A stretch of DNA of 8,846 bases. Origin: Planctomycetota bacterium. GTDB lineage: Bacteria > Planctomycetota > Phycisphaerae > UBA1845 > Fen-1342. The DNA is taken from assembly GCA_030616465.1 (NCBI GenBank), contig JAUWXH010000045.1, positions 1 through 8,846 on the forward strand. Reading direction: 5' to 3'. A program made the translations under genes and the position numbers. This document shows, piece by piece, positions 4,417 through 8,846 of the stretch. The notes under the pieces were generated by a model. That model had not been told where the DNA came from and made no database searches. It saw nothing but the letters and a program-made list of their open reading frames with translations. Position 1 is the stretch's first letter. Each line of letters opens with the position of its first letter.

Positions 4417-6189
4417 ATGATCTTCAAGAAGCAACCCACGCTCGTTGGGTTCGGCCTCGCGAGCTACCGCAGCTTCGACGAACACGGTTTCGTCGTCGAG
4501 GACATGCGGAAGATCAACGTCTTCATTGGGAAAAACAACTCAGGCAAATCGAACATCCTGCGCGCTATCCGTTTGCTCAAGAGAATCACGAAGCCGCAGA
4601 TGCGGCAAGACATAGGTCAGGATGGGCTGTGTTTAAGGCCGGACATCGATTCGCACCGGCGAAATGGCCTCCCACCTTCCGTCACAGTTCACCTCCCACC
4701 GGACAGTGTTATTGACGCCAATGACCGTTTGTTTGACCGAAGCCGCCAGGCGTTGGGGGATTACCTAACTGTGCGATGGAACACTGCGAACGGTGCCCTC
4801 GACCAGCCGTCATCGCTCGATGGACTCGGCGACAACGACCTTATTCGGCTGCATAACCAACTTACACAAAGGACCTACACGGGGCGTCCGCAACGCAAGC
4901 AGGTGCTTTCGGATGTCGTGGCACCGATACAACAGCGAGCCGTGCACGCGTTGCGCACGTTCGACCACTTAGTCTCGATCGAGAACTTCCGGGAGATACG
5001 CAAGGCAGCAGAGGGAGAATCGGACGCCGACAGCTTTAATGGTCACAACGTCATCGCGCGACTGCGCGAGATGCAGCACCCGAAGGTGGGCAAGGAAGCC
5101 GAGCGAGAGGTGTTTGAGCGTATCGAGCAGTTTGTGCGCGATTTGCTCGGCGAGACCGACGTTCTGATGGACGTTCCCGCCTCAGAGGATGCGATCGCGA
5201 TCGAATTGCACGGAACGCGCCTGCCGCTCGATTCCTACGGGACCGGCGTCCACCAACTGGTCATTCTGTGCGCGGCGCTCGCGATGCACGACGACCATGT
5301 CGTGTGCATCGAGGAACCCGAGATCCACATTCACCCGGAGTTGCAGCGCAAGTTCCTCCGCTTCATCGCAGACAAGACGAAGAACCGCTACTTCATTACC
5401 ACGCACTCGAACGTCTTCCTCGACTTCCTGCCGGACGTGGCGATCTACCACGTCACGCACGATGGGACGAAGTCCACGGTAACGCGCGTCGATGCCACAC
5501 CGCGCGCCCGCGAGGTGCTGTCCGATCTCGGCTACAAGGCCAGCGATCTCCTCCAGGCGAATTGCGTGATCTGGGTCGAGGGGCCAAGCGACCGGGTTTA
5601 CTTGAACAAGTGGCTCAGCCTGATCGCTCCGGATCTGACGGAGGGGATCCATTACGCCATCACGTTCTACGGCGGCAAAGTTCTTGCGCATTTCGCGGGC
5701 GAAGACGACCCGGCCGATGATCTGGTCGAGGTTCTGCGCATCAACCAGCACGCGATCTTCGTCGTGGATCGCGACGCCGTCAAGCCGGGCGGAAAACTGA
5801 ACGCAACGAAAGAACGCGTGCGAGCCGAGATCGGCGACAATCAGTGCTGGGTCACCCAAGGCCGTGAGATCGAAAACTACCTGCGGCCGGAGTTGCTGAA
5901 GGCGTACTTTACTGAGAAGTGCGGCCAATCAGTGGCCGTAGCGTACAATCGCAACACCCGTGTCGACCGGGCGATCGCTGCCGCAACAAAGGACACGGAC
6001 GGTGCGAAGATCGACTACGCAGCAAAGAAGGTGGCCTACTCCCGCGAATTCTGCGAGCTGATGACCGAAGACGATCTCGACGTCCTCGACCTGCGGGACC
6101 GCCTCGATCAGGTCGTCAAGCTGATTCGCCAGTGGAACCACATGGCCACCGACGGCGCGGCACGGCTCGTAGGCCTTGCTGGACTCTGA
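4417..6189 (+). CDS. OLD-family ATP-dependent endonuclease (ABC-type ATPase plus TOPRIM), probable anti-phage defence
   Basis: 590 residues, start ATG 4417 behind an excellent GGAGG (4405-4409) spaced by 7. The ATPase half has Walker A GKNNSGKS (38-45), a signature-like SYGTGVHQ (273-280), Walker B VVCIEEPEIHIHPE (E299/E300) and the H-loop ITTHSN (H330). The C-terminal TOPRIM half has the catalytic glutamate in VIWVEGPSD (E388), the metal-binding DxD in VVDRDA (D451, D453), and GREIENYL (E484, E486), conserved in OLD nucleases. In this family (phage P2 Old, Gabija GajA) the ATPase controls DNA cleavage by TOPRIM; GajA works with the UvrD-like helicase GajB. No helicase gene follows, so it fits a stand-alone class 1-type protein. 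All catalytic residues appear intact. It is flanked by repeats on both sides. The nuclease call is strong; a defence role is inferred from the family. Confidence 0.88.
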   Translation: MIFKKQPTLVGFGLASYRSFDEHGFVVEDMRKINVFIGKNNSGKSNILRAIRLLKRITKPQMRQDIGQDGLCLRPDIDSHRRNGLPPSVTVHLPPDSVIDANDRLFDRSRQALGDYLTVRWNTANGALDQPSSLDGLGDNDLIRLHNQLTQRTYTGRPQRKQVLSDVVAPIQQRAVHALRTFDHLVSIENFREIRKAAEGESDADSFNGHNVIARLREMQHPKVGKEAEREVFERIEQFVRDLLGETDVLMDVPASEDAIAIELHGTRLPLDSYGTGVHQLVILCAALAMHDDHVVCIEEPEIHIHPELQRKFLRFIADKTKNRYFITTHSNVFLDFLPDVAIYHVTHDGTKSTVTRVDATPRAREVLSDLGYKASDLLQANCVIWVEGPSDRVYLNKWLSLIAPDLTEGIHYAITFYGGKVLAHFAGEDDPADDLVEVLRINQHAIFVVDRDAVKPGGKLNATKERVRAEIGDNQCWVTQGREIENYLRPELLKAYFTEKCGQSVAVAYNRNTRVDRAIAAATKDTDGAKIDYAAKKVAYSREFCELMTEDDLDVLDLRDRLDQVVKLIRQWNHMATDGAARLVGLAGL

Positions 6190-6199
6190 ATTCGGCATG

Positions 6200-6240
6200 C
6201 GGCAGATTTCGGCTGCGCTCAGGGCAGGCCGGGCCCGGGC
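6200..6240. repeat. Possible dispersed repeat fragment CTGCGCTCAGGGCAGG
   Basis: Shortly after the OLD stop, TTTCGGCTGCGCTCAGGGCAGG (interrupted here as TTTCGG + CTGCGCTCAGGGCAGG) resembles a word I recall as recurring between genes in several bacterial genomes. Only one copy lies in the window, so the repeat status cannot be shown from this sequence. Confidence 0.3.
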
Positions 6241-6248
6241 GCTACATC

Positions 6249-6265
6249 GCGGGCGAGACGCCCGC
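6249..6265. repeat. GCGGGCG-AGA-CGCCCGC hairpin
   Basis: A perfect 7-bp GC stem (6249-6255 with 6259-6265) closes a 3-base AGA loop, about 60 bases after the OLD stop. It resembles small hairpin repeats dispersed between genes in planctomycete-like genomes. There is no T-run, but it could protect or weakly terminate the OLD transcript. Confidence 0.55.
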
Positions 6266-6300
6266 ACTACCCACTGCGTCCTCGGCCCGTTGGTCTCTCG

Positions 6301-6323
6301 CACTGGTGGGCAAGCCACCAGTG
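6301..6323. repeat. CACTGGTGG-GCAAG-CCACCAGTG hairpin
   Basis: A perfect 9-bp stem (6301-6309 with 6315-6323) surrounds the 5-base loop GCAAG. It lies between the convergent ends of the OLD gene and the - strand PQQ gene, so it may act on both transcripts. I recall near-identical CACTGGTGG hairpins as dispersed repeats in planctomycete-type genomes; copy number cannot be tested here. Confidence 0.6.
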
Positions 6324-6328
6324 GCACC

Positions 6329-6343
6329 CGGCGGTTCCCGCCG
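6329..6343. repeat. CGGCGG-TTC-CCGCCG hairpin
   Basis: A perfect 6-bp stem with a TTC loop sits six bases beyond the CACTGGTGG hairpin and nine bases before the stop codon of the PQQ gene on the opposite strand. Its position suggests it may be the terminator stem for that gene, though no T-run is seen. Confidence 0.4.
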
Positions 6344-6351
6344 TTGCAGTA

Positions 6352-6711
6352 CTACGCTCCCGGGGCGGCGCCGCCGCTCGCCGCCGCGGCGCGACGCTGC
6401 TGCTCGACGCGATGAGCGGATGCAGCCGCGCCGGGCGACGTGCCCGTCGCCCCTTCCATCGCCAGCAGGACCGGGTGGTAGCCCATGCCCGGCAAGCCGT
6501 TCTCCCACAGGAGCTGCCCGCTGCGCTTGTCAAGGCAGTAGGCGTGCCCCGCGTGCCCCACGAACAGGTGTTGGCCCTTTATGACCACGGTAACCACACT
6601 CCCGCCGCCGTGCGGCAGCTTGGTGCGCCAGAGCTCCTCACCCGTGCGCGGATCGAGCGCGGCTACGTGTCGACTCGTACCGATGTAAAGAGGTGTGCGT
6701 CGCGCTGCCAT
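6352..6711 (-). CDS. Short PQQ-repeat (beta-propeller blade) protein
   Basis: 119 residues. Two PQQ-type repeats are clear: ALDPRTGEELWRTKL (18-32, W28) and CLDKRSGQLLWENGL (59-73, W69), each preceded by a YIGTSRHV- or FVGHAGHA-like strand. In full-size relatives (BamB, quinoprotein dehydrogenases) six to eight such blades close a propeller; two cannot close one alone, so self-association or a partner is needed. The tail (86-119) is rich in Ala, Gly and Ser and probably disordered. There is no signal peptide, so a cytoplasmic location is likely. The start at ATG 6711 fits GGAGG spaced by 8, and a promoter lies just upstream; a more upstream codon at 6726 would include the ribosome site and is rejected. 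I recall small proteins like this in Planctomycetes. The PQQ cofactor itself is not implied. Confidence 0.8.
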   Translation of the reverse strand: MAARRTPLYIGTSRHVAALDPRTGEELWRTKLPHGGGSVVTVVIKGQHLFVGHAGHAYCLDKRSGQLLWENGLPGMGYHPVLLAMEGATGTSPGAAASAHRVEQQRRAAAASGGAAPGA

Positions 6712-6736
6712 GAGTGACTCCTCCAATCTCGACCCA

Positions 6737-6764
6737 AATCTAACCCCACCCCGCTATCCGTCAA
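6737..6764 (-). promoter_or_regulatory. Sigma-70-type promoter for the PQQ-repeat gene
   Basis: On the - strand, TTGACG (6759-6764) and TAGATT (6737-6742) are separated by 16 bases. Transcription would start near 6730, giving a ~20-base leader that contains the GGAGG site of the PQQ gene. The element lies in the 105-base divergent gap shared with the radical SAM gene. Confidence 0.5.
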
Positions 6765-6816
6765 CCGCCGGCCAAATCCTCTGGTTCGCACCAGGGCCAA
6801 GAGATACGCTGTAAGC

Positions 6817-7815
6817 ATGGCAGCTCGGCGTGAGAACCGCTTCATCGTCCGCTCGCCCACCGCGGCGTATCTCGATCCGACGGTGCGCCAGACGCTTGCT
6901 GGCCGGGTAACCGCAGCGCTCGATGAGCTGGCAAACTGCACCGCCTGCCCGCGCAACTGCCAGGTTAACCGCCTGGCAGACGAGACCGGCGTCTGCAACA
7001 CCGGCCGGCACGCGCGCGTGTCTTCGGCTTCTCCGCACTTCGGGGAGGAGGACTGTCTGCGCGGGCGGCGCGGCTCGGGCACGATCTTCTTCTCGCTGTG
7101 CAACCTGCGCTGTGTCTTCTGCCAGAACTGGGACATCTCACAGCGGCCGTCGGGGCAACAGCTCGACGCCGACCGTCTGGCCGCGTTGATGCTCGATTTG
7201 CAGGAGCTGGGCTGCCACAACATCAACCTGGTCACGCCCGAGCACGTGGTGCCGCAGTGTGTCGAGGGGCTGGCGTTGGCGATCGAGCGCGGGCTGCGGT
7301 TGCCGGTCGTCTACAACACCAGCGGGTACGACGCCCTGTCGTCGCTCAAGCTGATGGACGGGCTGGTGGACATCTACATGCCCGATTTCAAGTACTGGTC
7401 GCCCCAGACGGCCAAACGCCTCTCCAACGCCGAGGACTATCCCGAGCGGGCACGCGAAGCGGTCCATGAGATGCACCGTCAGGTCGGTAACCTCTGCTTC
7501 ACGCCGGACGGCGTCGCCTGCCGCGGCCTGCTGGTGCGACACCTGGTCATGCCGGGTTTGCTCAAGGAGACCCGGCAGATCTTCCAGTGGTTTGCCGAGA
7601 AGATCTCGCGCGACACGTTCGTCAACATCATGGCGCAGTACCGGCCCGCTTATAAGGTTGGCAGCGTGGCCGACACCGGCCCACAGGTCGGGACGATCCG
7701 CTATGAGGAGATTAACCGACGCCTCACCGCGGAAGAGCTCCAGGCCGCCTGCGATGCGGCCCAACAAGCCGGGCTGTGGCGATTCGACGAGCGCAGAGCC
7801 TGGCTGAGCATCTGA
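6817..7815 (+). CDS. Radical SAM protein, PflX-type (COG1313)
   Basis: 332 residues, resembling the PflX/COG1313 group related to pyruvate formate-lyase activating enzyme. The radical SAM cluster motif CNLRCVFC is at residues 95-102 (C95, C99, C102), binding the 4Fe-4S cluster that cleaves S-adenosylmethionine. Upstream is a second cysteine set, CTACPRNC (C41, C44, C48) and C60 in GVCNTG, typical of this group. Further family landmarks are GCHNINLVTPEHVVPQ, VVYNTSGYD, DIYMPDFKYW, and LLVRHLVMPG, with MAQYRP and YEEINRR near the end. The protein length is normal. The start is ATG 6817; no ribosome site is obvious. The physiological substrate of the family is not known; no glycyl-radical enzyme or AMMECR1/MEMO partner lies in the window. 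It diverges from the PQQ gene and converges on the carboxypeptidase gene. Confidence 0.88.
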   Translation: MAARRENRFIVRSPTAAYLDPTVRQTLAGRVTAALDELANCTACPRNCQVNRLADETGVCNTGRHARVSSASPHFGEEDCLRGRRGSGTIFFSLCNLRCVFCQNWDISQRPSGQQLDADRLAALMLDLQELGCHNINLVTPEHVVPQCVEGLALAIERGLRLPVVYNTSGYDALSSLKLMDGLVDIYMPDFKYWSPQTAKRLSNAEDYPERAREAVHEMHRQVGNLCFTPDGVACRGLLVRHLVMPGLLKETRQIFQWFAEKISRDTFVNIMAQYRPAYKVGSVADTGPQVGTIRYEEINRRLTAEELQAACDAAQQAGLWRFDERRAWLSI

Positions 7816-7823
7816 CCGCCGCC

Positions 7824-7852
7824 AGCCACTCTGCGATTGTGATCGCGTGGCT
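7824..7852. terminator. Bidirectional stem-loop between convergent genes
   Basis: AGCCAC (7824-7829) pairs with GTGGCT (7847-7852), and inside it GCGAT (7833-7837) pairs with ATCGC (7842-7846) around a TGTG loop. Together they give 11 bp with one 3-base bulge (TCT). It sits in the 55-base gap between the radical SAM stop and the carboxypeptidase stop, where a shared terminator is expected. No T-run follows on either strand. Confidence 0.45.
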
Positions 7853-7870
7853 CAATCGCTCCGAACAGTG

Positions 7871-8767
7871 CTATTGGCTGAGATAGACGGTGCGGGGCTG
7901 GATGACGGCCAACAGAGCTGGACGATTCTCTCGCCAGCACTGTGACCCGGACAGGTCGCGTGGCAACTCCAGTGTGATCGTCGGGATGCCCCGATCAATC
8001 CCCGCCCAGCTTCCGAAGCTGCCGGGGGTGGGGTAGCCCATACTGGCCCGGGGCGGGTAGCCGTTGAGCCGCGTCATTGCCGCTGCCAAGTCTTCCGCCG
8101 GGCCGTCGTAGTTGTTGCAGTGCTTCCCGCGTGGGATGGAGTGGATGGAAATGATGCAGTCTGGATCGAGCCTATCGACGGCCCGCATAATCGCGCGGGT
8201 CTCGGGCTCGCTCGCCGGTGTTGGACCATGTCCCCGGCCGTCTCCGTCAGCCCGTCGCCAGTTGCGGGTCGGGAAGTTGCGGTTCAGATCGACGCCTTGG
8301 GCGTTGCCGCGTCGGCGTTCGGCCAAACCGTCCGGGTTCGCCTCCGCGACAATGGCGACCCTGCGACCGCCGAGTACCTCAGGATAATTCCGCAGGTGCT
8401 CGATCAACCGACGTGCCACGCTCGCGCTGGTCGGCTCGTTGCCATGTATGCCGCCGAAGATGAAGACGGCGTCGTTACTGTGGCCGAAGACGTGCATGAC
8501 CAGCGGCCGGCCCCGGACGGAGCGGCCGAGCTCGACGACGCGCACGCGGGCGAGCGCCACAGCGCTGGGCGACACCGAACGGAACAAGTGGTGAACCTGC
8601 GGTTCAGCACGGCGCGCGACCGGCGGGCGCCCCTCGTTGACGCGCGTGCAGCCCGTCGCCAGCAGAGGCGCAGCCGCGAATGCCAGGCAAACCCGTGCCA
8701 AGCCACGATAGCACTCGAATCGGTCCGATGAAACGCTGTGGGTGCGGAATGCCCTTGGCCACTCCAT
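7871..8767 (-). CDS. Zinc carboxypeptidase, M14 family, MpaA-like, predicted lipoprotein
   Basis: 298 residues. The N-terminus has a hydrophobic stretch ending LLATGC (C40), read as a lipoprotein signal. The M14 catalytic set is complete: zinc ligands H108 and E111 in GGIHGNEP, and H209 in IISIHSI; substrate-binding NR in VDLNRNFP (N162, R163) after NPDG (144-147); and catalytic glutamate E267 in TITLELP. This arrangement fits the murein peptide amidase A group (MpaA), which trims the gamma-D-Glu/diaminopimelate bond of peptidoglycan peptides; family knowledge supports that, but the substrate is not proven. A lipid anchor would place it at the envelope, unlike cytoplasmic E. coli MpaA. ATG 8767 has AGGAG six bases upstream. 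It is convergent with the radical SAM gene and shares no operon in this window. Confidence 0.88.
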   Translation of the reverse strand: MEWPRAFRTHSVSSDRFECYRGLARVCLAFAAAPLLATGCTRVNEGRPPVARRAEPQVHHLFRSVSPSAVALARVRVVELGRSVRGRPLVMHVFGHSNDAVFIFGGIHGNEPTSASVARRLIEHLRNYPEVLGGRRVAIVAEANPDGLAERRRGNAQGVDLNRNFPTRNWRRADGDGRGHGPTPASEPETRAIMRAVDRLDPDCIISIHSIPRGKHCNNYDGPAEDLAAAMTRLNGYPPRASMGYPTPGSFGSWAGIDRGIPTITLELPRDLSGSQCWRENRPALLAVIQPRTVYLSQ

Positions 8768-8846
8768 GCCGACTCCTGAGCGGTCATCCGTGACATCACG
8801 CGCCGGAGGGTGCGACGCGCCGGGAATCCCCCTCTATCCGTTCGAC

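Noticed and set aside
5182..5928. A 248-codon - strand frame inside the OLD gene
   Set aside because: It is fully antisense to the conserved ATPase and TOPRIM motifs and shows no recognisable domain.
4417..6711. Complete Gabija system
   Set aside because: The OLD protein resembles GajA in layout, but no UvrD-like helicase (GajB) follows; the next gene is a short PQQ protein on the opposite strand.

Overview
The window is GC-rich bacterial DNA with an accessory-rich, planctomycete-like character. The clues are a very short PQQ-repeat protein and a very short fibronectin-like protein, both of types I associate with Planctomycetes, many GC hairpin repeats between genes, and few Shine-Dalgarno sites on the core genes. 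This lineage assignment is inference from style; there is no rRNA or marker gene to prove it.

Layout, left to right. Bases 2-310 hold the C-terminal end of a protein that enters from the left. Next is a compact + strand operon (about 413-2834) behind a recognisable sigma-70-type promoter: a single-pass membrane protein with a signal peptide, an ABC-2 type exporter ATPase, and its six-helix permease, which overlaps the ATPase gene by 4 bases (GTGA). Bases 2835-3281 are a repeat-rich gap with a terminator-like hairpin, two CAGCTATCAG repeats and a three-armed GACGCACC hairpin. Butted against that hairpin is a decayed 3' end of queC (queuosine/7-cyano-7-deazaguanine synthase), which has lost zinc-ligand cysteines.

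A small - strand pair follows (3860 to 3282): a 63-residue fibronectin-like protein, then a 117-residue basic helical protein that must start at TTG. Both have strong Shine-Dalgarno sites, unlike the core genes. Upstream of the pair lies a 21-bp minisatellite of nine clear units (4049-4237).

The most notable gene is a complete 590-residue OLD-family protein (ABC-type ATPase plus TOPRIM nuclease) at 4417-6189. It is a class linked to anti-phage defence and stands here without a GajB/UvrD partner. Behind it are more hairpin repeats (6200-6343) and a 119-residue two-repeat PQQ protein on the - strand with its own promoter. Divergent from that is a PflX-type (COG1313) radical SAM protein at 6817-7815. 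It converges, across a stem-loop that could terminate both transcripts, on a zinc carboxypeptidase of family M14 (MpaA-like) with a lipoprotein signal.

The ABC operon and the right-hand metabolic and cell-wall genes read as ordinary chromosome. Bases ~2835-6711 read as an accessory block where repeats, gene debris, small orphan genes and a probable defence nuclease have collected. I see no transposase, integrase, tRNA or CRISPR array.
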